Below, piece by piece: positions 1 through 8,775 of a DNA stretch of 62,442 nt. Both the position numbers and the translations under genes were made by a program. Position 1 is the stretch's first letter. Every line of letters starts with the position of its first letter. The DNA is taken from positions 1-62,442 of the forward strand of contig CALWLA010000012.1 of NCBI GenBank assembly GCA_944381405.1, given 5' to 3'. This stretch comes from an uncultured Lachnospiraceae bacterium (GTDB lineage Bacteria > Bacillota > Clostridia > Lachnospirales > Lachnospiraceae). A model generated the notes under the pieces. The model was given only the letters and a program-made list of their open reading frames with translations, did no database searches and was not told the DNA's origin.

Positions 1-54
1 CGAGAATCCTTTGGTAATTCTTCGAGGTAATTTCCATGAGTGCCAGGCACGGAA

Positions 55-95
55 CCGTCTGCAGCAGAAAAAGGGTGCTGCAGGCGGTATTTTTA
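55..95 (+). terminator. Terminator of a gene upstream of the window
   Basis: An 11-bp stem (CCGTCTGCAGC at 55-65 pairing with GCTGCAGGCGG at 77-87, one wobble pair) is followed by TATTTTTAT. It probably ends a gene lying to the left of the window. I see no gene I can support in bases 1-54. Confidence 0.7.
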
Positions 96-132
96 TCTCG
101 GAATATTTTCTGAACTTCGTTGTACCCCTGGG

Positions 133-161
133 TTGATTGTTTTGAAATTTCTGCGTATAAT
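133..161 (+). promoter_or_regulatory. Promoter of rho
   Basis: TTGATT at 133-138 and TATAAT at 156-161 are separated by exactly 17 bp. The leader to the rho start is about 100 nt, long enough for the Rho-dependent autoregulation known for rho leaders in other bacteria, but no specific element is recognisable here. Confidence 0.75.
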
Positions 162-270
162 AGAGCAGTAGTTATAGAACACACGCGGCAGATCATATCT
201 TAAGATTGATGTTTAAAATCTTCATATCTTTCAGCCATATGATTTCTTTTCCAAATATTCGGGAGGTTTT

Positions 271-1680
271 ATGAGAGAAAAACTAAACACATTATCCGTA
301 CAGAAGCTGAGAGACCTTGCGAAATCCGCAGGCATTCCCTTCAGCGGTTTAAAAAAGTCGGAGCTGGTGGAGCTGTTATGCGCGGCGGCGGAAAGGGAAG
401 CTGCTGAGGATCAGCAGGAGGAAAGACCTGCGCCGGAGCACAGGAGAGTCGTTCACAGATCAGAGCACCGGGAGTACCCGGCTTCCAAATCTCCTTCGCC
501 CATCTTTCCCTTTGACAGTGAAACGGTACCGGATTTTTCCGCATTGGATTCCGGCATCGAGGCCAGCGGCGTGCTGGAGGTGGTGACCGACGGCAATTTT
601 GGCTTCATCCGTTCAGACCATTACCTGCCCGGAGATGACGACGTATATGTTGCCCCCAGCCAGATCCGGAAGTTCAACCTGAAAACAGGAGATATCGTCA
701 CCGGAAACCGCAGGGTCCGGAACTCCACCGAGCGTTTTGCGGCGCTGCTGTATGTGACCAGCGTCAACGGCTGTCCGGTGGACCGGATGGAAAGACGTCC
801 GGATTTTGAAGACCTGACGCCGATCTTCCCGAATCGGAAGATCCATCTTGCCGAGGGCAATCTAGCCAGCATCCCTCTGCGGATCATGGACCTTCTGGCG
901 CCCATCGGTCGGGGACAGCGAGGCATGATCGTTTCGCCGCCAAAGGCAGGAAAGACCACCCTGCTGAAGCAGGTGGCCAAGGCCATCCTCCAGTCGGAGC
1001 CGGATATGCATCTGATCATCCTGCTGATCGACGAGCGGCCGGAGGAGGTGACGGACATCCGGGAGGAGGTTACCGGCGACAATGTGGAGGTGGTGTACTC
1101 CACCTTTGACGAGATGCCGGAGCGGCACAAGCGGGTGGCTGAAATGGTGATCGAGCGGGCAAAGCGCCTGGTGGAGATGGGACAGGATGTGACGATCCTG
1201 CTGGATTCCATTACCCGTCTGGCCAGGGCCTGCAACCTGGTGGTACCCCCCTCAGGAAGGACCCTTTCCGGCGGACTGGATCCCACGGCCCTGTATATGC
1301 CGAAACGGTTCTTCGGCGCGGCCCGGAATATCCGGGAGGGCGGTTCCCTGACGATCCTTGCCACGGCGCTGATCGACACCGGCAGCCGGATGGACGACGT
1401 GATCTACGAGGAATTCAAGGGTACCGGCAACATGGAACTGGTACTGGATCGGAAGCTTTCCGAGCGGCGGATCTTCCCCGCCATCGATATCCTGAAGAGC
1501 GGAACGAGACGGGACGATCTTTTGCTGGAGCCTGAGGAGCAGGAAGTAGCAGCCCTGATTCGGAAGGCCACCGGCCTTCAGAAGCCGGAGGAGGTCGTGG
1601 AAAACGTGTTGAACGGCTTCTCCCGCACCAAAAACAACATGGAAGTAGTGGAGCTGGCCAAAAAGGGTCTTCTGGTATAA
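271..1680 (+). CDS. rho: Transcription termination factor Rho
   Basis: This is the hexameric RNA-dependent ATPase that unloads RNA polymerase from untranslated RNA. The 469-residue protein has an N-terminal SAP-like Rho_N segment (about 1-45), a charged linker rich in E/R (45-90), a cold-shock-like RNA-binding domain (about 95-170) and the RecA-type ATPase domain. The P-loop PPKAGKTT is near residues 222-229, followed by LLIDERPEE and the [10 protein letters not shown] segment of the Walker B region. The start has GGGAGG at 260-265. The length is slightly above that of E. coli Rho because of the linker, as is common in Clostridia. It is transcribed alone from its own promoter; no intrinsic terminator follows it directly. 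Confidence 0.98.
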   Translation: MREKLNTLSVQKLRDLAKSAGIPFSGLKKSELVELLCAAAEREAAEDQQEERPAPEHRRVVHRSEHREYPASKSPSPIFPFDSETVPDFSALDSGIEASGVLEVVTDGNFGFIRSDHYLPGDDDVYVAPSQIRKFNLKTGDIVTGNRRVRNSTERFAALLYVTSVNGCPVDRMERRPDFEDLTPIFPNRKIHLAEGNLASIPLRIMDLLAPIGRGQRGMIVSPPKAGKTTLLKQVAKAILQSEPDMHLIILLIDERPEEVTDIREEVTGDNVEVVYSTFDEMPERHKRVAEMVIERAKRLVEMGQDVTILLDSITRLARACNLVVPPSGRTLSGGLDPTALYMPKRFFGAARNIREGGSLTILATALIDTGSRMDDVIYEEFKGTGNMELVLDRKLSERRIFPAIDILKSGTRRDDLLLEPEEQEVAALIRKATGLQKPEEVVENVLNGFSRTKNNMEVVELAKKGLLV

Positions 1681-1799
1681 GTTTAAAAAAGGGTTCCTGC
1701 TTTAATGATCTTTTAATGAAAAAGACCTACAATAAAGGCATCAGAAAGAAAAACAACGCCTGTGAAAAAACGGGCGAAGGAAAGACGGAGGAACCGGAA

Positions 1800-2492
1800 A
1801 TGAAAAAATATATCGTGATCGGAATCGTGGCAGCGGCGCTGGCAGGCTGCGGCAATCAGCAGCAGACGGCCATGACCCAGCCCATCGTAACAGAGGCCAT
1901 AAGCGCTCAGGCTCAGACGGAGCAGACGCAGGCGGAGACAGAGCAGGCTCAGGCGGACCAGTCTCAGACCGGGCAGCCCCAGACGGAACAGTCCCAGGCT
2001 GCGGCAGGCACAGAGGCAGCCTCCCTTTATACCGGAGATCCGGCAACGGACGAGGAAAACTACTACAGGATCAAGGCGGAAAAGGAAGCGGTGGATGTGG
2101 AGATCGACAGACTTGAGGCATCCTTCCGCATAGGCGATCTTGCGGCAGAGGAATTCCGGGCCCAGAAACAGGCGCTGGAACGCCAGGAAAATGAACTGGA
2201 ATACCAGGAAGAGCTTTTGGAGCATGCAGTGGATCTGGCATATATGCAGGCAGGGGAGGCGCTCCCGGAGGGAGATGTACGCACGCTCCTGCAGCAGGAC
2301 GCAGAGCTGGAGCGGCAGGAAAACGAGCTGGAGCTGGAGATGGACGCCCTGGAACGGTCTTACCGGAACAGCGAGATCCAGAGAGAGGACTTTATCAGCC
2401 AGATGACGGAGCTTCTGCGCAGCGAAGAGGAGCTGGAGCGGCAGGGCGACCGGATCGAGCGGGCGCTGGAACTGCAGGGCTTTGACGATTGA
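1800..2492 (+). CDS. Coiled-coil lipoprotein, function unknown
   Basis: The 230-residue protein starts at the ATG preceded by GGAGG at 1787-1791; an open frame extends 28 codons upstream but its leader is not signal-like. A short hydrophobic segment ends in the lipobox LAGC, with the lipidated Cys at residue 17. A low-complexity Gln/Thr/Ala/Glu linker follows (about 20-75), then heptad-like Glu/Leu/Arg-rich helices with repeated ELERQENELE-type segments (about 85-228), probably a coiled coil. It is therefore predicted to be anchored on the outer face of the membrane. I do not recognise a family. It stands alone between rho and a strong terminator. Confidence 0.75.
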   Translation: MKKYIVIGIVAAALAGCGNQQQTAMTQPIVTEAISAQAQTEQTQAETEQAQADQSQTGQPQTEQSQAAAGTEAASLYTGDPATDEENYYRIKAEKEAVDVEIDRLEASFRIGDLAAEEFRAQKQALERQENELEYQEELLEHAVDLAYMQAGEALPEGDVRTLLQQDAELERQENELELEMDALERSYRNSEIQREDFISQMTELLRSEEELERQGDRIERALELQGFDD

Positions 2493-2505
2493 TGAAACCA
2501 GGAAA

Positions 2506-2555
2506 GGGCCTTCGACGGCGGGGAGATATACCCGGCGGGTCGAAGGCCCTTTTTT
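2506..2555 (+). terminator. Strong intrinsic terminator after the lipoprotein gene
   Basis: A perfect 11-bp stem (GGGCCTTCGAC at 2506-2516 with GTCGAAGGCCC at 2539-2549) is followed by six T. It separates the rightward rho-side genes from the leftward hom-lysC-asd operon and may also act weakly in the other direction. Confidence 0.9.
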
Positions 2556-2598
2556 GCGCCCTATGGCGTTTTTTTAAGCAGGGGTCTGTGCTGAACCC

Positions 2599-3615
2599 TT
2601 ATTCGAACAGCAGTTTTGCGATCTGCACCGCATTGGTGGCGGCTCCCTTCCGGATCTGGTCTGCACAGCAGAAGAGGGAAAGGGAACGGTCATAAAGGGG
2701 TTTTGGAGCGGAGAGGTCTCTCCGGATCCGGCCCACATAGACCAGATCCTGATCGCTGGTGAGAAGGGGCATGGGATATTTCTGCTCCTCCGGCACATCC
2801 CAGAGCTTTACGCCAGGAGCCTCTGCCAAAAGCTCTCTGGCTTTTTCCGGAGTGATCTCCTTTTCAAATTCCAGGGTGATGCTTTCAGAATGGGAGCGGA
2901 GGATCGGTACCCGGACGCAGGTGCAGTTCACCAGCAGGCTGTCGTCGTGGAGCATCTTCCGGCCCTCGTTCTGCATCTTCATTTCCTCTGAGGAATAGCC
3001 CAGCTCGTCAAAGCCGCCGATCTGGGGGATCAGGTTGTAGGCGATGGGATACTGGAAGACCTTCTGGCTCAGGGGGGTTCCCTCAGCCATGGCGGTCACC
3101 TGGTTCAAAAGCTCGTCGATGCCGTCCTTTCCCGCGCCGCTGACCGCCTGATAGGTGGAGACGATCATCCGCCGGATGCGGGCATACCGGTGCAGGGCCC
3201 CCACCGCCGTCAGGGCGATGATGGTGGCGCAGTTGGGGTTTGCAATGAGGCCCTTGGCGCTTTTGACATCCTCGGGGTTGATCTCCGGAATCACCAGGGG
3301 AACCTCCGGATCCAGACGGAAGGCGCTGGAGTTATCCACCACCTGGACGCCCATCTCTGCCGCAAGAGGCAGATATTTTTTTGCGATGTCGTTTTCTGCA
3401 GCCCCCAGCAGAAGATCCAGCCCTTGGAACCGGGCGGGATCCGTTTCCTCTACGGTCCATTCCTGTCCAAAGGCGGAAAGACGGCTTCCGGCGCTGCGGG
3501 GGCCTGCAAAGAGCCGCAGGTCCTTGGGAGAAAAGCCCTGCTCCTGGAGGACCGTCAGCATCTGACGGCCTACGGCTCCGGTTGCTCCTAAAATTCCGAT
3601 ATTAAGCTGTTTCAT
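2599..3615 (-). CDS. asd: Aspartate-semialdehyde dehydrogenase
   Basis: It reduces aspartyl phosphate to aspartate semialdehyde with NADPH, the second step of the aspartate pathway. The 338-residue protein opens with the nucleotide-binding GATGAVG motif. The catalytic cysteine lies in the NPNCATI motif and the dimerisation domain has the SGAGKDG stretch. I chose the ATG at 3615 because AGGAGG lies on the minus strand at 3622-3627; a frame 17 codons longer lacks such a site. Its start overlaps the end of lysC by 14 nt, so the two are probably translationally coupled in the order hom-lysC-asd. Confidence 0.97.
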   Translation of the reverse strand: MKQLNIGILGATGAVGRQMLTVLQEQGFSPKDLRLFAGPRSAGSRLSAFGQEWTVEETDPARFQGLDLLLGAAENDIAKKYLPLAAEMGVQVVDNSSAFRLDPEVPLVIPEINPEDVKSAKGLIANPNCATIIALTAVGALHRYARIRRMIVSTYQAVSGAGKDGIDELLNQVTAMAEGTPLSQKVFQYPIAYNLIPQIGGFDELGYSSEEMKMQNEGRKMLHDDSLLVNCTCVRVPILRSHSESITLEFEKEITPEKARELLAEAPGVKLWDVPEEQKYPMPLLTSDQDLVYVGRIRRDLSAPKPLYDRSLSLFCCADQIRKGAATNAVQIAKLLFE

Positions 3616-4933
3616 GGCTGTCCTCCTGAATGAAATTATGATAGATGATGGAAATGGCTTTTTCAAAGTCCTTGTTTTCCACGCCCACGATGATGTTGAT
3701 CTCGTCGCTGCCCTGAGCGATCATACGGATATTGACGCCGCTGTTTCCCAGGGCGGCAAAGAGCCGTCCCGAGGTACCGGGCCTTGCGCTCATGTTCCGG
3801 CCTACGGTGGCGATCAGGGCGATGCCCTCCACCAGCCGGATGCTGTCAGGCTTTACGGTTTCTTTGATCTCCGCGATGATCTCATAGATGTTGCTGCGGA
3901 CGTCGCTGCCCTGTACGATGACGCTGAAGGAATCGATGCCGCTGGGAATATGCTCCACGCTGACGTTGTATTTTTCAAAGACGCTCAGGGTCTTCCGGAT
4001 GACGCCTACCGCGTTGGACATGTGCTTCTGGTAGATCTCCACCGCCACAAAATCCTTCTTTCCGGCGATACCGGTGATGAGGCTGTCCACAGGATCGTTC
4101 TCGATGGCGTCCATGATGATGGTGCCGGGATCCTGGGGCCGGTTGGTGTTGAGGATATGGATGGGGATATTGCGTTTCCTGATGGGGAAGATGGCGTCCT
4201 CATGCAGCACGCTGGCGCCCATGTAGGAAAGTTCCCGCAGCTCCTCGTAGGTGATCCGCTGGATGTTTTTCGGGTTCTTGACGATCCGGGGATCCGCCAT
4301 CAGGAAGCCGGAAACGTCAGTCCAGTTTTCGTAAACGTCCGCATTGAGGCACCGGGCCAGAATGGAGCCGGTAATATCGGAGCCGCCCCGGGTCATGACC
4401 CGGATATGGCCGTCCGGGGTGCTGCCGTAAAATCCAGGCATGACAAAATGCTGGTGCCGGGCCAGGATCGTCTTCAGCCGTTCCGAGGTGTCCTCATAAT
4501 TGAAGCTGCCGTCATAACGCATGGAGATCACGTCCCTGGCGTCCACGAAGGGAAAGCCCAGGTAATCCGCCATCAGCTTTGCGGTAAAGTATTCTCCGCG
4601 GCTCACCAGCTCATCCAGGGACAGCTCCGGAAGCCGCTCCTCCAGCTGCCGCAGCTCCCCTTCGATGGGAGTCGCAAGTTGAAGCTCCTGTTTGATCTCC
4701 AGGAAGCGCTCCTCGATCATGCGGAAGAGGGGCACATAGTCTACATGGTATTCGATATGGGCGTGGCAGAGGTACAGAAGATCCGTGATCTTATTGTCCT
4801 TGGCGTCCTTCCTGCCGGCGGCGGAAACCACCACAAAGCGTCTTGCGGGATCGCTTTCGATGATCCCTTTTACCTTCTGAAACTGGCTGGCGGAGGCTAC
4901 GCTGCTTCCGCCGAATTTTGTGATCTTGAGCAT
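3602..4933 (-). CDS. lysC: Aspartate kinase (monofunctional)
   Basis: It phosphorylates L-aspartate, the committed step toward Lys, Thr and Met. The 443-residue protein starts MLKITKFGGSS, the KFGGSS ATP-binding signature, continues with the catalytic kinase fold (TRGGSDITGS motif near the centre), and ends with two ACT regions (around VEHIPSGIDSF and GVNIRMIAQGS) that bind feedback inhibitors. The start at 4933 has AGGAG on the minus strand at 4945-4949. It lies 50 nt downstream of hom and overlaps asd. No lysine riboswitch is visible upstream of it or of hom, which suggests threonine- rather than lysine-responsive control; this is an inference. Confidence 0.95.
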   Translation of the reverse strand: MLKITKFGGSSVASASQFQKVKGIIESDPARRFVVVSAAGRKDAKDNKITDLLYLCHAHIEYHVDYVPLFRMIEERFLEIKQELQLATPIEGELRQLEERLPELSLDELVSRGEYFTAKLMADYLGFPFVDARDVISMRYDGSFNYEDTSERLKTILARHQHFVMPGFYGSTPDGHIRVMTRGGSDITGSILARCLNADVYENWTDVSGFLMADPRIVKNPKNIQRITYEELRELSYMGASVLHEDAIFPIRKRNIPIHILNTNRPQDPGTIIMDAIENDPVDSLITGIAGKKDFVAVEIYQKHMSNAVGVIRKTLSVFEKYNVSVEHIPSGIDSFSVIVQGSDVRSNIYEIIAEIKETVKPDSIRLVEGIALIATVGRNMSARPGTSGRLFAALGNSGVNIRMIAQGSDEINIIVGVENKDFEKAISIIYHNFIQEDSHETA

Positions 4934-4983
4934 GTCAGTCTGTTCTCCTGTTCTTCCGTCCCTGCCGGGGACGCGGTTATCGT

Positions 4984-6054
4984 TTATAAAGCGCATTCAA
5001 AGGCCAGGAACGTGCCAGCCTCCTTTGCGGCTGCGGCAAGCTGCGCCAGGGTACCCTCCCGCCGGCTTCCGTCAGCAAAGTAGCCGGTGCCTGTCAGAAG
5101 GTTTTCGTCGTAGATCAGCTTTTTGGAAAGCCGGACAGGTCTCTGGGTATGATCCCGCAGCTGGATCAGGTCCTGGATCACCGCGTCGGCGGTGGGATCG
5201 CCTCCGGCCCCCTGTCCGTAAAATTTCAGTTCTCCCACCACAGAGCCTGTGAAGGAAGCGCAGTTATAGTTTTCCCGGACGTTTGCCTCGATGCTGCCGC
5301 CGGGAAGCACTGCGGGGACCACCCCCACCGCATAGCGGCTGCCCTCTCTTCGGGACAGCATCATAAGCCTGAGGCTCTTGCCCTCCTGGTGGAACCGGTC
5401 CAGAATCTCCTTATTGAGCTGTTCCATGCCGCAGACCGGAAATTCCGTTTCGATGGGTCCGCCATAGGCCAGGGAGCAGGAGATCAGGGCTTTGTTGTAA
5501 ACGTCGAAGCCGCCGATATCCGCCGTGGGATCCGCCTCTGCGTAGCCCAGCTCCTGGGCCTTTTTCAGCACCTCGGCAAAATCCAGGCCGAACCGGTCCA
5601 TGGAGTCCAGGATATAGTTGCTGGTGCCGTTGAGGATCCCTTTCAGAGAAGTGATCTCATCAAAGAGCACCGCTTTTTTGATGCTTTCCAGCCAGGGGAT
5701 GCCGCCGCCGCAGCTGGCCTCAAAGAGCAGGGAAACCCCATGCTCCTCTGCCAGGGCGAGAAGCGCCGGAAAATCCGAGGCCAGAGCCGCCTTGTTGGCG
5801 CTGACCACATGCTTTCCGGCAGAAAGGGCTCTGCGGATATAGCTGCAGGCGGGCTCCGTGCCGCTTAATACCTCCACAACCGCTTCGATCTCCGGATCCT
5901 GCAGGATCTCCTCCAGGTCCTCTGTCATAAGCGGTCCCCGGGCCTTGCCGGCCCTCCGGAGTATTTTCTTTATTTCGATCCCGGCGGGATGAGCGGCAAG
6001 TAGCGCTTCCACGCTTTTGCCTACGGTTCCGTAACCAAGTAATGCGATCTTCAT
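4984..6054 (-). CDS. hom: Homoserine dehydrogenase, short form without ACT domain
   Basis: It reduces aspartate semialdehyde to homoserine, the entry to threonine and methionine. The 356-residue protein starts MKIALLGYGTVG (Rossmann NAD(P)-binding motif) and carries KGILNGTSNYIL and the catalytic-domain segment ADIGGFDVYNKALI. Classical Gram-positive homoserine dehydrogenases of about 430 residues end in an ACT domain; here the protein stops soon after the substrate domain, so that regulatory domain is absent. The start at 6054 is preceded by AAAGGA on the minus strand. It is the first gene of the leftward hom-lysC-asd operon. Confidence 0.95.
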   Translation of the reverse strand: MKIALLGYGTVGKSVEALLAAHPAGIEIKKILRRAGKARGPLMTEDLEEILQDPEIEAVVEVLSGTEPACSYIRRALSAGKHVVSANKAALASDFPALLALAEEHGVSLLFEASCGGGIPWLESIKKAVLFDEITSLKGILNGTSNYILDSMDRFGLDFAEVLKKAQELGYAEADPTADIGGFDVYNKALISCSLAYGGPIETEFPVCGMEQLNKEILDRFHQEGKSLRLMMLSRREGSRYAVGVVPAVLPGGSIEANVRENYNCASFTGSVVGELKFYGQGAGGDPTADAVIQDLIQLRDHTQRPVRLSKKLIYDENLLTGTGYFADGSRREGTLAQLAAAAKEAGTFLAFECAL

Positions 6055-6122
6055 AATCTGTCCTTTCATCCTGAGCTTTCCAGCGTTTGTGTTTCCCTTG
6101 TTTTCAAATGTTCTTGCAGAAA

Positions 6123-6182
6123 AAACACTTGTTTTTGTAACGCAAACATTGTATCATCTTGATAACAAAACCGCAAGTGTTT
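6123..6182. promoter_or_regulatory. Perfect 9-bp inverted repeat flanking the hom promoter
   Basis: AAACACTTG at 6123-6131 and CAAGTGTTT at 6174-6182 are perfect inverted copies with 42 bp between them, one arm overlapping the -35 element and the other just downstream of the -10 element of the hom promoter. The spacing (51 bp centre to centre, about five helical turns) would suit a regulator binding two sites on one face of the DNA. Confidence 0.5.
6148..6176 (-). promoter_or_regulatory. Promoter of hom-lysC-asd
   Basis: Read on the minus strand, TTGCGG (6176-6171) and TACAAT (6153-6148) are separated by 17 bp, and the -10 element carries the extended TGA. Confidence 0.7.
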
Positions 6183-6235
6183 GCCGGGAAATAAAGGGAG
6201 CGATGCGGCTTTTATACATCAAATGAATGGAAATG

Positions 6236-6244
6236 TGGTATACT
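6236..6244 (+). promoter_or_regulatory. Extended -10 promoter of thrC
   Basis: TGGTATACT (TG at 6236-6237, -10 at 6239-6244) fits an extended -10 promoter; no good -35 element is present. It is divergent from the hom promoter about 90 bp away. Confidence 0.5.
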
Positions 6245-6278
6245 TTGGAATATTACAACCAGGAAACGGAGACGGAAG

Positions 6279-7757
6279 ATGATTTATCACAGCACGAGAA
6301 ACAAAGAGGAAAGGGCGGACAGCCGCAGCGCAGTGCTGCAGGGCCTTTGCAGGGACGGGGGGCTTTTTGTCACGGATTCCCTTTCGGACTGCGGCCTGCA
6401 GGTGGAAGCGCTGCTTTCTCTTTCTTATAAGGAAACGGCAAAAAAGATCTTTTCCCTTCTGCTGGGGGATTATACGGAAGCAGAGCTTTCCGACGCGGTG
6501 GAAAAGGCCTATGGCAATACCTTTTCCGATCCGGCGGTAACGCCCCTTACAGCCATCGGGGACAGCTGGCTTCTGGAGCTTTACCACGGCCCTACGGCGG
6601 CCTTTAAGGACGTGGCACTCTGCATGCTGCCCCAGCTGATGTCAAAGGCTCTCGGGGGGACCGGCAGAAGGGCCATGATCGTCACAGCCACCAGCGGCGA
6701 TACGGGCAAGGCTGCTCTCAACGGCTTTCAGGATGTGAAGGATATCGGAATCGCCGTATTTTACCCCGAGGGCAAGGTCAGCGACATCCAGTGGCTGCAG
6801 ATGGTCTCTCAGGAGGGAAAAAATGTGGCGGTCTGCGGCATCCGGGGCAATTTCGACGATGCCCAGTCCGGGGTAAAGCAGGTTTTCGCCTCCGGTGCAG
6901 GAGAGGTCCTTTCCAAGGAGGGCATCTTCCTTTCCAGCGCCAATTCCATCAATATCGGACGGCTGGTGCCTCAGATCGTTTATTATTTTGAAGCCTACAA
7001 GGCGCTGCGCAGGAAGGGCACGATCGCCGAGGGGGAAAGGATCGACTTCTGCGTGCCTACCGGAAACTTCGGAGACGTGCTGGCAGGGTATTACGCAAAG
7101 CGCATGGGGCTTCCGGTCCGGAGGCTCATTGTGGCCAGCAACGCAAACAACGTGCTGACGGAGTTTCTTGCCACCGGCGTTTATGACCGGAACCGGCCCT
7201 TCCACAAGACCATTTCCCCCAGCATGGACATCCTGATCTCCAGCAACCTGGAGAGGCTTTTGTACGATGTGTCCGGCGGGGATACAGAGCTTGTGGCAGG
7301 GCTGATGGAATCCCTCGGAAAAACCGGCCGCTACGAGATCGGGCAAAAGCTCCTTTCCGCCATCCGGGAAACCTTTTTTGCAGGCTGCGCGGATGACGGG
7401 GAGACCCGGGAGGCCATCCGGCAGGCCTGGGAGCAGGAGGGACGCCTCATCGATCCCCACACGGCGGTGGGGTACCGGGTGATGCGGCAGCTGAAGGAAC
7501 CTGGCGTTCCCTGCGTGCTGCTGTCCACCGCAAGCCCCTACAAGTTCTGCCGGGACGTTTACGAGGCTCTCTACGGACCGCTGCCCGGCGAGGCAGGCGG
7601 CTTTGACTATATGGAGGCCCTGTGGCAAAAGACCGGGGAGGAACCACCAAAGCCCCTCCGGGAGCTTCGGGGCAAGCCGGTGCTGCATCGGGAGGTCATC
7701 GATCCCGGGGAGATCGGGGCCTATGTGATGGAAAAGGCCAGGGAAAAGCTGGCCTGA
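6279..7757 (+). CDS. thrC: Threonine synthase
   Basis: This PLP enzyme converts O-phosphohomoserine to threonine. The 492-residue length fits the long threonine synthase class. The PLP lysine is in GPTAAFKDVAL; the SGDTGKAAL stretch binds the cofactor phosphate; and a Thr-synthase N-terminal segment is present (SYKETAKKIF region). It is the first gene of a rightward run, divergent from hom-lysC-asd, so both halves of the threonine route are encoded around one 220-bp intergenic region. thrB follows 64 nt later after a GC-rich hairpin. Confidence 0.96.
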   Translation: MIYHSTRNKEERADSRSAVLQGLCRDGGLFVTDSLSDCGLQVEALLSLSYKETAKKIFSLLLGDYTEAELSDAVEKAYGNTFSDPAVTPLTAIGDSWLLELYHGPTAAFKDVALCMLPQLMSKALGGTGRRAMIVTATSGDTGKAALNGFQDVKDIGIAVFYPEGKVSDIQWLQMVSQEGKNVAVCGIRGNFDDAQSGVKQVFASGAGEVLSKEGIFLSSANSINIGRLVPQIVYYFEAYKALRRKGTIAEGERIDFCVPTGNFGDVLAGYYAKRMGLPVRRLIVASNANNVLTEFLATGVYDRNRPFHKTISPSMDILISSNLERLLYDVSGGDTELVAGLMESLGKTGRYEIGQKLLSAIRETFFAGCADDGETREAIRQAWEQEGRLIDPHTAVGYRVMRQLKEPGVPCVLLSTASPYKFCRDVYEALYGPLPGEAGGFDYMEALWQKTGEEPPKPLRELRGKPVLHREVIDPGEIGAYVMEKAREKLA

Positions 7758-7769
7758 GACCGCAAAAAG

Positions 7770-7796
7770 CTCCGGCCGGAAAACGGCGGGCCGGAG
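7770..7796 (+). promoter_or_regulatory. Intercistronic hairpin between thrC and thrB
   Basis: CTCCGGCC at 7770-7777 pairs with GGCCGGAG at 7789-7796. There is no T-run, so it is more likely an mRNA stability or processing element than a terminator. Confidence 0.45.
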
Positions 7797-7821
7797 GAAA
7801 ACAGGAGTTGGAGAAAACAGC

Positions 7822-8706
7822 ATGAAAAAATTTGTTGTACGGGTCCCGGCCACCAGCGCCAATCTGGGACCGGGCTATGACTGCATGGGGCTGGCCCTCT
7901 CCATGTATTCGGAATTTACCTTTGAGGAAGCGGAGTCCTTTTCTGTGACCGGCTGTCCGGAGGAATTCCAAAACGAAGACAATCTGGTGCTTGTGGCTTA
8001 CAGAAAGGCCTTCGGAGCGGCAGGAAAGGAACCCAGGCCGGTAAAGCTTTCTATCGCGGCAGACGTGCCGGTGGCCCGGGGTCTGGGCTCCTCCAGCACC
8101 TGCATCGCCGCAGGGGTCCTGGGGGCGGATGTGATGCTGGGCGGCCCCTTTACCCTGGAGGAAAAGCTCCGCATCTGCACGGAGATGGAGGGGCATCCGG
8201 ACAATGCGGCCCCCGCCCTTTACGGAGGCCTCACCGCTTCCTTCATGGAGGAGGGAAAGCCCTTTGTGGTGCCCTTTGGCTGCGATCCGGCTTGGCGCTT
8301 CGTGACCATCATTCCGGATTACGAGGTGCATACGGCGGAGGCCAGAAAGGCGGTGCCCCGGGAGATGGATATCTCCAAAAGCGTGTACACCACCTCCCAT
8401 GCCCTGGCCATGGCAAAGGCCCTGGAGACCGGGGATGAGAGGCTTACGGGGCTTGCGGCAAGGGACGTCCTGCACGAGCCCTACCGGAAAAAACTGATTC
8501 CGGACTATGAAAAACTCCGGAGCCTCTGCCTTGAGGCGGGGGCTGCGGCCTTTCTCATCAGCGGCTCCGGCTCCACCATGCTGGCTCTTACGAAGCAGGA
8601 GGACCAGGCGGAAAGCCTGGCCCGGACAGTGGGGAAGGCTTATCCCGCCTTTCAGGTCCATGTGCTCAGGGCCTGTCAGAAAGGCGCAGAGGTGCTGCCT
8701 GCCTGA
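7822..8706 (+). CDS. thrB: Homoserine kinase
   Basis: It phosphorylates homoserine to supply threonine synthase. The 294-residue protein is a GHMP-family kinase: VPATSANLGPGYDCMG at the N-terminus, the ATP-binding PVARGLGSSSTCIAAG motif near residues 75-90, and the C-terminal GSGSTMLAL glycine-rich motif. AGGAG lies upstream of the ATG. It follows thrC in the same direction and completes the aspartate-to-threonine pathway (lysC, asd, hom, thrB, thrC) inside this window. Confidence 0.97.
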   Translation: MKKFVVRVPATSANLGPGYDCMGLALSMYSEFTFEEAESFSVTGCPEEFQNEDNLVLVAYRKAFGAAGKEPRPVKLSIAADVPVARGLGSSSTCIAAGVLGADVMLGGPFTLEEKLRICTEMEGHPDNAAPALYGGLTASFMEEGKPFVVPFGCDPAWRFVTIIPDYEVHTAEARKAVPREMDISKSVYTTSHALAMAKALETGDERLTGLAARDVLHEPYRKKLIPDYEKLRSLCLEAGAAAFLISGSGSTMLALTKQEDQAESLARTVGKAYPAFQVHVLRACQKGAEVLPA

Positions 8707-8775
8707 GCTTCGGGCAGCGGAAATGTGAAAAACGGGCAGAAGGGGTCTTCCGATCCCTTCCCCAGGGAGGAAACC

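Noticed and set aside
3614-5083. Long open frame on the plus strand over lysC and asd
   Set aside because: It is antisense to a convincing aspartate kinase and its translation has no family-like motifs. GC-rich third positions keep such frames open.
6055-6278. Lysine riboswitch or T-box upstream of the aspartate-pathway genes
   Set aside because: The leaders are too short and contain no T-box motif, specifier stem or long multi-stem fold.
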